From NCBI GenBank assembly GCA_045863555.1, contig BTUU01000006.1, positions 282,309 to 346,308 of the forward strand: a DNA stretch of 64,000 nucleotides, written 5' to 3'. Every line of letters begins with the position of its first letter. Within the stretch, counting starts at the first letter, position 1. Shown here piece after piece: positions 39,094 to 48,429 of this stretch. The DNA is from JACRLV01 sp045863555. GTDB taxonomy: Bacteria; Planctomycetota; Phycisphaerae; UBA1845; Fen-1342. The notes below the pieces were generated by a model. It did no database searches, was not told where the DNA came from, and saw only the letters and a program-made list of their open reading frames with translations. The position numbers and the translations under genes are program-made.

Positions 39094-41550
39094 ATGTCTG
39101 ACATGGCGAGATCCGAGGCGGTACGAGGGAAGCAGGCCAGTGCGGCGACACGCGCGGCGGTCGGCATCGTGGTGCTGACCGGCCTGCTGCTGTTTCCCGC
39201 CCTGCTCATCGGGCAGGAACGCGGCGAGGCGGAAGGAGCGAAGCTCCTGAAAACGGACAGCGACGCACCGTATGTGCATCGGCTGACGCTGTACGACCAC
39301 GCGGGCAAGGCGATCGACCCGCGTGATCCGGATGCGCCGCCCTACTCGCCGAAGATGACTTGCGGCAAGTGTCATGCGTATGGCGAGATCGCGTGCGGGT
39401 GGCATTTCAGCGCCGGCAAGCCGGACGTGCATGCGGGGCGGCCGGGCGAGCCGTGGATCCTGGCGGATGCACGGCTTGGGGTGCAGATTCCCATTTCGGC
39501 GCGGGGCTGGGCGGGGACGTTTACGCCCGCGCAGGCGGGACTGACGGCCTGGCAGTTCACGCTCCTGTTCGGACGACACCTGGCAGGCGGCGGGCTCAGC
39601 GACCCGGACCTCTCCGCCAAGCCGACCGCGACCGGACCGGCCGGCGGCGACGCCGTGCTGCCGCCGACGGACGCGGAGAAGAAGCGCTGGGCGATCTCCG
39701 GCGCACTCGAGATCGATTGCATGGTCTGCCACGCGACGCTCGCAAGCGGCTATGACGCCGGGGAGATCGAGCGGCAGGTGGAGCGGCAGAATTTCCGCTG
39801 GAGCCCGACGGCGGCGCTGGGTCTGGGCACCGTCCGGGGGGATGCGCGGAGCGTCTCGAACGACTATGACCCCGACTTTCCGCCCCCGCCGGACCGGCCT
39901 GACCTGACGCCTCCGAAGCTGCTCTACGACAAGACCCGGTTCGACGCGGACAACCGGGTGCTGTTCGACATCTCGCGCGAACCGGTGAACGAGCGCTGCC
40001 TGTTCTGTCACACGACGCGGCACGTGGGCGCGGGCGCCGCGGCGGGATGGCAGAAGCCGCCCGATGTGCACATGGCCGCGGGGATGCGCTGCGCCGACTG
40101 CCATTCGCACGGCATCGACCATGCGATGAACCGGGGGTATGCGGCCGAGCCGCCGCGCGCGGCGAAGGGCGGAGAGGCGAGTGCGCTGACCTGTCGCGGG
40201 TGTCATCTTGGGGATGCGGAATCGCTCGGAGGGCGCGGAGGCGCGCCGGAGCCGCGGCACGCGGGGATTCCGCCCCTGCACTTCGAGAAACTCGCGTGTA
40301 CGGCGTGTCACAGCGGACCCTGGCCGGATGCCTCGCTGATGAGCGTGCAGACGTCCACGGCCCATGCGCTGGGGATCAGCACGAAGGAGCGGCGGGAGGA
40401 CGCGCTGCCGCACATCCTCGAACCGGTGTTTGTGGCGGCCGGAGGGTTTCGCACGATCGAAGGGCGAACCAGCGGGGACCTCACGCCGAGCCGGCTGGTG
40501 TGGCCAGCGTACTGGGCGAGGCGGTCGGCAAGCGGAGTATCGCTGCTGAGCCCGGAATTCGTGACGAAGAACGCCGGGCGCGCGCTGCCCAAGCGGCCGG
40601 GCCACTCGTATGAGCAGGCTTCGGACGCCCTGACCGATGAGCAGATCACGGCGGCGCTGACCGGGCTGAAGGGGAAGGTCGGCGAGGGTGGGGAGCCGAT
40701 TTATGTGCGGGCGGGCGTGGTTCACGCGCTCGGGCCGGAGGGCGGCCTGACGCGGACGGGCGAAAACGGAGCGGGGGCCTATTTCTGGCCCCTTGCGCAT
40801 GCGGTGCGGCCGGCGCAGCAGTCGCTCGGCGTACGGGGCTGCACGGATTGCCACGCGGGGGATTCGGCGATCTTCTTCGGCACGTCGGCGGCGAAATCGG
40901 CGTTTGCGGCGTCGCAGCCGGCCGTCGCGATGCACGAGTTTCACGGGTATGACACGACGCTGGCGACGGCGTGGACGACGGTTTTCAAATCGCGGGATCT
41001 CGGCAAGTGGGTGCTGGCGGTCGTATGCGGCGTGCTGGCACTCGCATTGCTGCGGTGGGCGGCGGAGTCGCTGTCCCCGCGCTCGGGCGGAACCGGGGAT
41101 GGGAGCGGCAGTGGGGACGAGAGGCCGGCCGCAGGAAGTGCGGCCGCGCGAAGCGGGGCGGTGCGCCGGGTGATCGCGCTCGTCGCGGCGGTTGCGGCCG
41201 CGTTTCAGGGTGCGACGTCGCTGCTGCCGGCGGAATTCGAGGGCTGGCTGCTGTTGGCGCATTCGGCGGCGGTTCCGGTGTTTCTGGTCGCGGTCGGGGC
41301 GTGGGGCGTGGTCTGGGCGCGCTCGACGACGCGGCGCGGCGTGCGGGAATGGCTGACGTGGTGTACGCTTTTCGCGGGCCTGGGCCTCATGACGGTAATG
41401 CTGCTGGCGATGCTGCCGCTCTTCGGCACGGGCGCGATGCGCGACCTGCTGGCGTGGCACGAATGGTTCGGCATTGCGATGCTCGTCGGCCTGGGGCTTG
41501 TAGCGGTTGTTTCCATCGCCGGTCGACGAGCGCCGGCCAAGAAGGGGTGA
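39094..41550 (+). CDS. Seven-heme membrane-bound c-type cytochrome
   Basis: An 818-residue protein. An N-terminal hydrophobic anchor (VGIVVLTGLLLFPALLIG) precedes an extracytoplasmic domain with seven CxxCH heme sites, at about residues 90 (CGKCH), 209 (CMVCH), 302 (CLFCH), 333 (CADCH), 367 (CRGCH), 402 (CTACH) and 583 (CTDCH). From about residue 645 there are four to five membrane helices (WVLAVVCGVLALALLRWA, EGWLLLAHSAAVPVFLVAVG, LTWCTLFAGLGLMTVMLLAM, LAWHEWFGIAMLVGLGLVAV). Their histidines could ligate heme b. It likely carries electrons between the quinone pool and periplasm; the substrate is unknown. Confidence 0.88.
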   Translation: MSDMARSEAVRGKQASAATRAAVGIVVLTGLLLFPALLIGQERGEAEGAKLLKTDSDAPYVHRLTLYDHAGKAIDPRDPDAPPYSPKMTCGKCHAYGEIACGWHFSAGKPDVHAGRPGEPWILADARLGVQIPISARGWAGTFTPAQAGLTAWQFTLLFGRHLAGGGLSDPDLSAKPTATGPAGGDAVLPPTDAEKKRWAISGALEIDCMVCHATLASGYDAGEIERQVERQNFRWSPTAALGLGTVRGDARSVSNDYDPDFPPPPDRPDLTPPKLLYDKTRFDADNRVLFDISREPVNERCLFCHTTRHVGAGAAAGWQKPPDVHMAAGMRCADCHSHGIDHAMNRGYAAEPPRAAKGGEASALTCRGCHLGDAESLGGRGGAPEPRHAGIPPLHFEKLACTACHSGPWPDASLMSVQTSTAHALGISTKERREDALPHILEPVFVAAGGFRTIEGRTSGDLTPSRLVWPAYWARRSASGVSLLSPEFVTKNAGRALPKRPGHSYEQASDALTDEQITAALTGLKGKVGEGGEPIYVRAGVVHALGPEGGLTRTGENGAGAYFWPLAHAVRPAQQSLGVRGCTDCHAGDSAIFFGTSAAKSAFAASQPAVAMHEFHGYDTTLATAWTTVFKSRDLGKWVLAVVCGVLALALLRWAAESLSPRSGGTGDGSGSGDERPAAGSAAARSGAVRRVIALVAAVAAAFQGATSLLPAEFEGWLLLAHSAAVPVFLVAVGAWGVVWARSTTRRGVREWLTWCTLFAGLGLMTVMLLAMLPLFGTGAMRDLLAWHEWFGIAMLVGLGLVAVVSIAGRRAPAKKG

Positions 41551-41557
41551 TTGGATC

Positions 41558-42295
41558 ATGCGCAGTTTCCGATTGATGCTCTCGGCCGCGGCGGCCGTCG
41601 CCGCGCTTGCGACCTCGCACGCGTTCTCGCAGGACGCCAAGCCGACATCGGGCGCGACGCCCGTGCAGGCGGCCGATGAGAAGAAGGACGACGCGAAAAA
41701 GGACGAGGCGGCGATCCCGCTGAAGCTGCCGAAGCCCGCGTTCAAGGGGACGCCGAAGGACGTTCCGCCGGGGACGAACCTCGAACCGCCGCGCAAGGGG
41801 CCGCGGCCGGAGTTCATGGCCCCCAAGGGCGTGAAGCTCCTGTCGAAGGACAAGCCGGTAAAGGCGAGCGATAACGACCCGATCATCGGGACGCTCAAGT
41901 ACGTCACCAACGGCGACAAGGAGGCGACCGAGGGCAGCTACGTCGAACTCGGCCCCGGCCTCCAGTGGGTGCAGATCGACCTGGGCAAGGAAGCGGAGCT
42001 GTACGCGGTCGTCGTCTGGCACTACCACAACAATGCGCGGGTGTATCACGACGTGATCGTGCAGATCGCGGATGACGCGGATTTTCTCAAGAACGTGCGG
42101 ACGGTCTTCAATAACGACCATGACAACTCGGCGGGCCTGGGCGTGGGGACCGACCTGGAATTCTGGGAGACGTACGAGGGCAAGCTGGTCGACTGCAAGG
42201 GCCAGAAGGGTCGCTATGTGCGGCTCTACAGCAAGGGCAGCACGGCGGACGACCAGAACCACTACACCGAGGTCGAGGTGTTCGGGAAGGAATAG
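41558..42295 (+). CDS. Exported discoidin (F5/8 type C)-like protein
   Basis: A 245-residue secreted protein starting eight bases after the cytochrome stop, with AAGGGG upstream. Signal peptide: MRSFRLMLSAAAAVAALATS. A Lys/Asp/Pro-rich linker leads to a beta-sandwich with GSYVELGPGLQWVQIDLGKE, then LYAVVVWHYHNNARVYHDVI and RYVRLYSKGSTADDQNHYTE. The W-V-Q-I-D-L-G and R-Y-V-R-L-Y signatures are discoidin-like. It is almost certainly co-transcribed with the multiheme cytochrome and may dock to it or bind carbohydrate near it. Confidence 0.8.
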   Translation: MRSFRLMLSAAAAVAALATSHAFSQDAKPTSGATPVQAADEKKDDAKKDEAAIPLKLPKPAFKGTPKDVPPGTNLEPPRKGPRPEFMAPKGVKLLSKDKPVKASDNDPIIGTLKYVTNGDKEATEGSYVELGPGLQWVQIDLGKEAELYAVVVWHYHNNARVYHDVIVQIADDADFLKNVRTVFNNDHDNSAGLGVGTDLEFWETYEGKLVDCKGQKGRYVRLYSKGSTADDQNHYTEVEVFGKE

Positions 42296-42327
42296 CCGGC
42301 CGTCGCCCTGAAGCGAACCGAAGCAAC

Positions 42328-42365
42328 AAAAGCAGCGTCGGGCCGAGGGGCTCGACGCTGCTTTT
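42328..42365. terminator. Bidirectional intrinsic terminator
   Basis: AAAAGCAGCGTCG (42328-42340) and CGACGCTGCTTTT (42353-42365) form a perfect 13-bp hairpin flanked by A- and T-tracts. It serves the cytochrome operon on the plus strand and the HtrA gene on the minus strand. Confidence 0.9.
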
Positions 42366-42393
42366 CTTCATGGTTATGCGGAGAGGAAGACGG

Positions 42394-43983
42394 TCACCGG
42401 CGAATCTCGATCGTGCGCCGCTCGCCTTCGCGTTCGATCGTGAGCCGCACGCCCGACTTCGCCTCGCGCAACACCTTCGACAGTTCGGCGACGTTCGTCA
42501 CGGGCAGATCGTTGGCCGCGATGATGAGATCGCCGAGCTCCACGTCGTAGGCTGATCCCGCGTCGCGCTCGGCGATGACCAGCACGCCATCCTTGCCTGC
42601 GAACACGCGACGCAGCATGGCCGCCCTGCCCGTCGGGTCGTCGGGGTCGCCGTTGATCCAGCCCGGCCGAAGCGTCCGCAGATAGCCGGGAACGTGCTCG
42701 ATGGCCCGACCGCGGATCGACTGGGATGCCCGGGCGAAGGCCTGAACGTCGTCGGGCTGCTTGTCGAGGTTGATTTCGACCGTCTTCCGCTCCCCGTCGC
42801 GGAGAATCTCCAGCTTCGTCTTTTCGCCGGGGAGGCGGTCGGCGATGAGGCCCTGAAGCTCGCGGATCGCGCGGATGGGGTGGCCGTCGACCGAGAGGAT
42901 CACGTCCTCGCATTGCAGGCCGCCCTTCTCCGCGGGCGCGCCGCTGTAGAGTTCATCCACCATGACGGCCGGGCGGTCGAGGCTGATCCGCCGCGTGTCG
43001 TCGCTCTTCAGCTCCGCGAGACTGACGCCGAGCCAGCCGCGGGCGACCTCGCCGCTGGATTTCAGCTTGTCGGCGATCTTCTTCGCGAGGTTCGAGGGGA
43101 TCACGAACGCGACGCCCGCGTTGAAGCTGCCCTCCTCGCGCGTGGCGATGGCCGTGTTCACGCCGATGACTTCGCCCTTCAGGTTGACGAGCGGGCCGCC
43201 GGAATTGCCGGGATTGATGGCCGCGTCGGTCTGCATGAACTCGCGGTACATGATGTTGCGGCCGAGCGTTACGTCGCCGCGGCCCTTGGCGCTGATGATC
43301 CCGTGCGTGACGGTCTGGGGCAGGCTGAAGGGTGCGCCGATGGCCAGGACCCAGTCGCCGACCTCGGCCGTGTCGGAGTCGCCGAACTTGAGCGGGTGCA
43401 GGTCGTCCGCGGTGATGCGGATCATCGCGAGGTCGGTCTTCGGATCGGTGCCGACGATCTTCGCGTCGAAGACCCGATCGTCATAGAGGCGCACCTTGAT
43501 GTTCTTCCGGCCCTCGACGACGTGGTTGTTCGTGAGGATGCTGCCGGCCTTGTCGAAGATGATGCCGCTGCCCGTACCGCTGCCGAGCCGTTCGGCGAGT
43601 TCGCGAAGCCGGCTCGCGACGTCGAAGTACTCCTGCTGCTTCTCCGCGAGCGCGTCGCGGTCTTCGGTGCCGCGGAGCCCGCGAATCTCGCGTTCGAGTT
43701 CCCGCGATCGCGCGTGAAGCTTGGTGAACTCCTCGCGCTCGTCGTCGTCCGCCGCGACGGTGATCTGCACGACCCCCGCCCGGGCGACCTTGGCGACGAG
43801 CCGGAACCGGTCGGCAAAGTCCTGACCGGCGGCGAGGCCGTCGGCACCCGCCTGGATCCGGCCCATTTCGACGGCGTAGGTGACGGAAGATATCACGCGG
43901 CCGGGGACGCCGACCGCGGTGAGGCCGACGGCGATGATCACTCCGAGGAGCATTCCGAATCGAGAGGTCGTCTTGTATGTCAT
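42394..43983 (-). CDS. HtrA/DegP-type serine protease with coiled-coil insertion and PDZ domains
   Basis: A 529-residue exported or membrane-anchored protease (hydrophobic segment MLLGVIIAVGLTAVGV). The trypsin-like triad is His154 (TNNHVVEG), Asp184 (KTDLAMIRI) and Ser261 (INPGNSGGPLVN). Two PDZ-like regions follow: ARGWLGVSLAEL...YSGAPAEKGGLQCEDVILSV, and a C-terminal one ending LGDLIIAANDLPVTNVAELS. Unusually, residues about 78-130 form a charged coiled coil (DEREEFTKLHARSRELEREI...) before the catalytic barrel. It should degrade or chaperone misfolded envelope proteins. It is divergent from phoB. Confidence 0.92.
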   Translation of the reverse strand: MTYKTTSRFGMLLGVIIAVGLTAVGVPGRVISSVTYAVEMGRIQAGADGLAAGQDFADRFRLVAKVARAGVVQITVAADDDEREEFTKLHARSRELEREIRGLRGTEDRDALAEKQQEYFDVASRLRELAERLGSGTGSGIIFDKAGSILTNNHVVEGRKNIKVRLYDDRVFDAKIVGTDPKTDLAMIRITADDLHPLKFGDSDTAEVGDWVLAIGAPFSLPQTVTHGIISAKGRGDVTLGRNIMYREFMQTDAAINPGNSGGPLVNLKGEVIGVNTAIATREEGSFNAGVAFVIPSNLAKKIADKLKSSGEVARGWLGVSLAELKSDDTRRISLDRPAVMVDELYSGAPAEKGGLQCEDVILSVDGHPIRAIRELQGLIADRLPGEKTKLEILRDGERKTVEINLDKQPDDVQAFARASQSIRGRAIEHVPGYLRTLRPGWINGDPDDPTGRAAMLRRVFAGKDGVLVIAERDAGSAYDVELGDLIIAANDLPVTNVAELSKVLREAKSGVRLTIEREGERRTIEIRR

Positions 43984-44283
43984 TCGCTGGGACTCCGCGA
44001 GTGAATTTGGTTCATTGGGCGTTTCGGCCGCCGGCTGCACTCGGGGACGGTCGGGGCGGGCTCCTGCCGCCATGAATTCCGGCCCGAATGCATGCCCATT
44101 ATACGGCGGCGACGCGGAGGCAGACGCGATTGAGACCCGATGCGGAGCGTTTCGCGGCCGGCGGGCGGCCGGCGACCGACCCGCGAAAAACCCGCGATTT
44201 CGGGCGGTCTTAACAATTCGTTAACATATCGAATCGACGATGCAGCCGGGAACTGTGGTCGCCCAGCGACGTGGGGAGCGGGC
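43984..44283. other. 300-base divergent region between htrA-type gene and phoB
   Basis: It contains the TTAACA direct repeats listed separately and must hold promoters for both genes. No gene or other repeat was seen. Confidence 0.5.
44210..44226 (+). promoter_or_regulatory. Pho-box-like direct repeat TTAACA-n5-TTAACA
   Basis: TTAACA occurs at 44210-44215 and again at 44221-44226, 11 bases apart centre to centre, 58 bases upstream of phoB. This equals the spacing of PhoP-type binding sites known from Bacillus. It suggests autoregulation of phoBR by the response regulator. Confidence 0.55.
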
Positions 44284-45000
44284 ATGGCTGAGCCGAAATC
44301 CATCCTGCTGGTCGAGGACGAGGCCGATCTGTCGGAGCTGATCGCGACGAACCTGGAGCGGGAGGGGTATTCGTGCCGCCGCCAGTTCGACGGCGCCTCC
44401 GCCCTCGCCGAGGTGCAGCGGCGGCCGCCCGACCTGATCCTGCTGGACCGGATGATCCCGAAGATCTCGGGCGACGAGGTGGCCCGGCGCCTGAAGCGCG
44501 AGGCGCGGACGGCGTCGATCCCGATCATCATGCTGACGGCGAAAGCGGAGGAGTCGGACGAGCTGATCGGCTTCGCGATCGGGGCCGACGACTATGTGCG
44601 CAAGCCGTTCACGATGACGCTGCTGATGGCGCGCGTGGCGGCGATCCTGCGGCGGAGCGACCCGGCGGCCGTGGACACGGACGTGATCGCGAGCGGACCG
44701 GTGGTGCTCGACCGGAGCCGGCACGATGTCCGCGTGGGCGAGCAGTCGGTTTCGCTGACGGCGACGGAGTTTCGGGTGCTGGCGACGCTCATGCTGGCCC
44801 GGGGGCGCGTGCTCGATCGCGACCAGTTGCTGGATGAGGTCGTCGGAAGCGGAGTCGGAGTGACGAACCGCACGATCGACGTGCATATCGCGTCGCTGCG
44901 GAAGAAGCTCGGCCCGGCGGCGGGCTGGATCCAGACGATTCGCGGCGTGGGGTACACCTTCCGCGAACCCGCGCATTCCGCGATCGGCCAGGGGAGTTGA
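44284..45000 (+). CDS. phoB: Phosphate regulon response regulator (PhoB/OmpR family)
   Basis: A 238-residue two-component regulator starting at the ATG at 44284 with GGGGAG upstream. The receiver domain (residues 5-120) has the acidic pair in LLVEDEADL, phospho-acceptor Asp in DLILLDRMIP, Thr in MLTAKAEE and Lys in VRKPF. The C-terminal winged helix has VSLTATEFRVLATLMLARGR and NRTIDVHIASLRKKLG...IQTIRGVGYTF. The adjacent histidine kinase and pst genes identify it as the phosphate-starvation regulator. Its stop shares a base with the start of the kinase gene. Confidence 0.93.
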   Translation: MAEPKSILLVEDEADLSELIATNLEREGYSCRRQFDGASALAEVQRRPPDLILLDRMIPKISGDEVARRLKREARTASIPIIMLTAKAEESDELIGFAIGADDYVRKPFTMTLLMARVAAILRRSDPAAVDTDVIASGPVVLDRSRHDVRVGEQSVSLTATEFRVLATLMLARGRVLDRDQLLDEVVGSGVGVTNRTIDVHIASLRKKLGPAAGWIQTIRGVGYTFREPAHSAIGQGS

Positions 45001-46469
45001 TGGCGGTCCGGCGAAATTCATGGCGCGCCCTCCTGGCCACGACCGTGGTCATCGCATCGACGGTCGCGGCCGCGTTCTGGCTCGGCCTCGGGGCGGCGAC
45101 GCTGTGGCCGGAATCGCCCGTCACAATGATCCTGCTCGCGGTTGTCACGGTCGCGGCGATCGTTGCGATGACGGCGATCCACACGCGGCGACTTCGACGG
45201 CTGCTGCGACTGGTCGCGCAGACCGCGCGGCGGCTTTCGTCGGGAGATTCGACGGCCCGGATCGAAGCGGACGGGACGCCGGAGCTCGATCTGCTCTCGC
45301 GGGCGATGGAAAAGATGCGCGGCCGGCTGACGGGACAGATCCGGAGCATGGACAACCAGCGGCAGACGTTTGCGTCGCTGCTGGACCAGCTTCGCGAGGG
45401 CGTGGTGGTCGTCGACGACGACGGGCGGGTGGCGATCATCAATCCCGCCGCGGTTGAACTGCTCGGCCTTTCGCAGCCCAAGGCCCCCGCGACGTTCGTC
45501 GGGATGGCCGTGGAGCAGTGCTTTCCGCAGATGGAGATTCAGCGGCTGCTGGCGCCGACCGGCGGGGGCGAGGGGGCGGCGCTGAGCCTCGACGGCGGCC
45601 GGCCGGAGCGGCGACTGGAGCTTGAGATTGCGGGCGGGACGCGGCACCTGCTCGTTCACGCGAGCGAGATCGTGCTGCCGGATGGGGAGACGGCGGAGGG
45701 AGATCCGAAGACCGCGCACGGGCGCGTGCTGGTCGTCACGGACATCACGGCGCTGACGCGGAACATCGAGATGAAGACGGATTTCGTCACGAACGCGTCG
45801 CATGAGCTACGGACGCCGCTGACGACGATCCGGGCGGCGGTCGAAACGCTCCAGCAGCTCGACCTCGACGGTGCGAGCGGGGTGAAGCGCTGGGTGGAGG
45901 TGATCCAGCGGCAGAGCGACCGGCTGATCTCGCTGGCATCGGACCTGCTGGACCTTTCGCGGGTCGAGTCGGCGCTGGCGGGGTTCAAGCCGCGGTCGAT
46001 CGACATCCGGCAGTTCGTCGAGGAAGTGCGCAACAATTTTTCGGAGAAGCTGGCGGCGCGGCGCGTGCGGCTGATCGCCGACACGAGCGGGTGCACGCGG
46101 GCGAGCTTTGTGGCGGATCCGCAACTGCTGCGGCTGATCGTGGACAACCTCGTGGACAACGCGATCAAGTTCACGGATGCGGGCCGGGAGGTCTGCATCG
46201 GGATCCGGACAGATGTCCGGGCGGTCGTCCTGGCAATCAGCGACCAGGGCTGCGGCATCTCGCCGGAGGACCAGGAGCGGGTCTTCGAGCGGTTTTACCA
46301 GGTCGAGCGGGCGCGCACGGGGATCGAGCGCGGTTCCGGGCTGGGGCTTTCGATCGTGCGGCACGCCGTGGCGACGATGGACGGGACCGTGGCGCTGGAA
46401 AGCGAGCTGGGCAAGGGTACGACGGTGACGGTGACGATCCCGCAGCCGGGGATGGCGGCGGTGGCGTAG
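45000..46469 (+). CDS. phoR: Phosphate regulon sensor histidine kinase
   Basis: A 489-residue membrane kinase. Two N-terminal transmembrane segments (LLATTVVIASTVAAAFWLGL and MILLAVVTVAAIVAMTAI) precede a HAMP-like linker and a PAS domain (residues about 120-255, VVVVDDDGRVAIINPAAVEL). The phospho-acceptor His is in FVTNASHELRTPLTTI. The ATPase domain has DNLVDNAIKFT (N box), ISDQGCGISPED (G1) and GSGLGLSIVRH (G2). The start is the ATG at 45000, overlapping the phoB stop by one base. It should phosphorylate PhoB under phosphate limitation. Confidence 0.93.
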   Translation: MAVRRNSWRALLATTVVIASTVAAAFWLGLGAATLWPESPVTMILLAVVTVAAIVAMTAIHTRRLRRLLRLVAQTARRLSSGDSTARIEADGTPELDLLSRAMEKMRGRLTGQIRSMDNQRQTFASLLDQLREGVVVVDDDGRVAIINPAAVELLGLSQPKAPATFVGMAVEQCFPQMEIQRLLAPTGGGEGAALSLDGGRPERRLELEIAGGTRHLLVHASEIVLPDGETAEGDPKTAHGRVLVVTDITALTRNIEMKTDFVTNASHELRTPLTTIRAAVETLQQLDLDGASGVKRWVEVIQRQSDRLISLASDLLDLSRVESALAGFKPRSIDIRQFVEEVRNNFSEKLAARRVRLIADTSGCTRASFVADPQLLRLIVDNLVDNAIKFTDAGREVCIGIRTDVRAVVLAISDQGCGISPEDQERVFERFYQVERARTGIERGSGLGLSIVRHAVATMDGTVALESELGKGTTVTVTIPQPGMAAVA

Positions 46470-46510
46470 CGGACACGCGCGGCGAAACGGGCCGCGAGAA
46501 GGAGACGACC

Positions 46511-47545
46511 ATGGGTTCAGGACGATTCTGGTTTTCCAGTGCGGCCGCACTCGCGATGGCGGCGGCGGCAGTCGGGGGCGCAGCGCCGACGGCCGTCGGC
46601 CAGGAGGCCAAGACGATCCAGATCGACGGGTCGAGCACGGTCGCGCCGATCATGAACGCGGCGACGGAGCTGTTCCGGAAGGAAAACAAGGACATCCGGC
46701 CGCCGCGGGTGGGCGTCTCGGGGACGGGCGGCGGCTTCAAGAAGTTCCTTGATAAGCAGGCGAATCTGCGGACGGACATCTCGAACGCGTCCCGGCCGAT
46801 CTCGGAGAGCGAGAAGAAGCTGGCAGTCGAGGCGGGCGTCGAGTACATCGAGATCCCGGTCGCGTATGACGGCATGGCGGTGGTCGTCAACCCGAAGAAC
46901 ACGTGGTGCGATCACCTGACCGTCGAAGAACTCAAGAAGATCTGGGGGCCGGACAGCAAGATCACGAACTGGAAAGACGTGCGGGCGGGTTTTCCGGACA
47001 AGCCGCTGCGGCTGTTCGGTCCGGGGACCGATTCGGGGACGTATGACTACTTCGCCGAGGCGGTCGTCGGCGGGAAAAAGACGCGCAGCGACTACAACGC
47101 CAGCGAGAATGACAACACGCTCGTGAAGGGCGTTGCGGGCGACGAGGGGGGGCTGGGGTACTTCGGGTTCGCCTATTTCGAGGCCAACGAAAAATCGCTG
47201 AAGCTGCTGGCGATCGACGCGGGCGACGGCAAGCCGGTGACGCCCGATCTCAACAAGATCCGGTCGAACGAGTATCACCCGCTGTCGCGTCCGCTGTTCA
47301 TCTACGTGAACGCGACATCTGCCGGCCGGCCGGAGGTGCAGAAATTCGTGCACTTCCTGCTGAAGAACGCGAAGTCGATCGTGGAGCACCCGAAGGTCGG
47401 CTACGTCGCGCTCGATCCGGAGTTTTACGCGATGGCGCTCAAACGGTTCGATGAGCGCGTCACGGGCTCGGTGTACACCGACGCCGCGTCGGTGCACCGG
47501 CCGCTGGCGGAGGTGTACGGCGTGAAGAAAGCGGAGACGCCTTGA
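46511..47545 (+). CDS. pstS: Phosphate ABC transporter substrate-binding protein
   Basis: A 344-residue exported phosphate-binding protein. GAAGGAGACGACC precedes the ATG at 46511. The signal peptide ends near AVGQEA. Phosphate-binding features are IQIDGSSTVAPI, GVSGTGGGFKKFL, TDISNASRPIS and FGPGTDSGTYDYF. There is no lipobox, so it is probably free in the periplasm rather than lipid-anchored. It is first of pstSCAB. Confidence 0.94.
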   Translation: MGSGRFWFSSAAALAMAAAAVGGAAPTAVGQEAKTIQIDGSSTVAPIMNAATELFRKENKDIRPPRVGVSGTGGGFKKFLDKQANLRTDISNASRPISESEKKLAVEAGVEYIEIPVAYDGMAVVVNPKNTWCDHLTVEELKKIWGPDSKITNWKDVRAGFPDKPLRLFGPGTDSGTYDYFAEAVVGGKKTRSDYNASENDNTLVKGVAGDEGGLGYFGFAYFEANEKSLKLLAIDAGDGKPVTPDLNKIRSNEYHPLSRPLFIYVNATSAGRPEVQKFVHFLLKNAKSIVEHPKVGYVALDPEFYAMALKRFDERVTGSVYTDAASVHRPLAEVYGVKKAETP

Positions 47546-48429
47546 CGAAGATCCAGCGAGCCTGGGAATCATCGCTGCGCGGGCTCTTTTTCGCCTGCGC
47601 AGCGATGTCCGTCCTGACGACCTTCGGCATCATCGTGGTGCTGGTGGTCGAGTCGGCCGGCTTTTTCAAGGAAGCGCCGGTCGTGGCGTTTCTGACGGAC
47701 ACGGTCTGGGCGCCGAAGACGGATCAGCGGTACGGAATCCTGCCGCTGGTCTGCGGGACGATGATGGTGGCGATCGGGGCGCTGGTGATCGCCCTGCCGA
47801 TCGGCCTGGCGATCGCCATTTACCTGAGCGAGTACGCCTCGCCGACCGTTCGGCAGATCACCAAACCGGTGCTGGAGGTCCTCGCGGGCGTGCCGACCGT
47901 CGTGTTCGGCTACTTCGCCATCACGTTCGTCACGCCCTACATCCTCAAGCCGCTGTTTCCGAATGTCGGGACGCTCAACGCCGCGAGTGCGGCGATCGTC
48001 GTGGCCATCATGATCGTGCCGACGATCTGCTCGCTGTGCGATGACGCGCTGCGGGCCGTGCCGGGAACGCTGCGCCATGCGGCGTACGCGCTGGCGGCGA
48101 CGAAGCTGGAAGTGTCGACGCGGGTGGTGCTGCCGGCGGCGCTGTCGGGCGTGATCGCCGCGGTGCTGCTGGCGCTGGCGCGGGCGATCGGCGAGACGAT
48201 GGCGGTGGCGCTGGCGGCGGGGCTCCAGCCGAATCTGACGCTCAACCCGCTGGAGCCGATGCAGACGATGGCCGGGTACATCGTCCAGATCGCCGGCGGC
48301 GACACGCCCGCGGGGTCCACCGAGTTCTACTCGATCTTCGCCGTCGGGCTCATGCTTTTCATCATCACGTTCAGCATCAACCTCGTCGCCCAGCGCGTCC
48401 TCGGCCGCTTTCGGGAGGCTTACGAATGA
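47542..48429 (+). CDS. pstC: Phosphate ABC transporter permease
   Basis: A 295-residue permease with about six membrane helices, including ALVIALPIGLAIAIYLSEYA and LEVLAGVPTVVFGYFAITFV. The EAA-type coupling loop is in ALAATKLEVSTRVVLPAALS, followed by ARAIGETMAVALAAG. It starts at a TTG at 47542 that overlaps the pstS stop (TTGA), with GGAGACGCC upstream. It pairs with PstA to form the inner-membrane channel. Confidence 0.92.
   Translation: MTKIQRAWESSLRGLFFACAAMSVLTTFGIIVVLVVESAGFFKEAPVVAFLTDTVWAPKTDQRYGILPLVCGTMMVAIGALVIALPIGLAIAIYLSEYASPTVRQITKPVLEVLAGVPTVVFGYFAITFVTPYILKPLFPNVGTLNAASAAIVVAIMIVPTICSLCDDALRAVPGTLRHAAYALAATKLEVSTRVVLPAALSGVIAAVLLALARAIGETMAVALAAGLQPNLTLNPLEPMQTMAGYIVQIAGGDTPAGSTEFYSIFAVGLMLFIITFSINLVAQRVLGRFREAYE

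Noticed and set aside
38875..41919. 1014-codon minus-strand open frame opposite the multiheme cytochrome
   Set aside because: It is an Arg/Pro-rich antisense frame. The plus strand encodes seven CxxCH motifs, a signal anchor and membrane helices, which cannot be chance.
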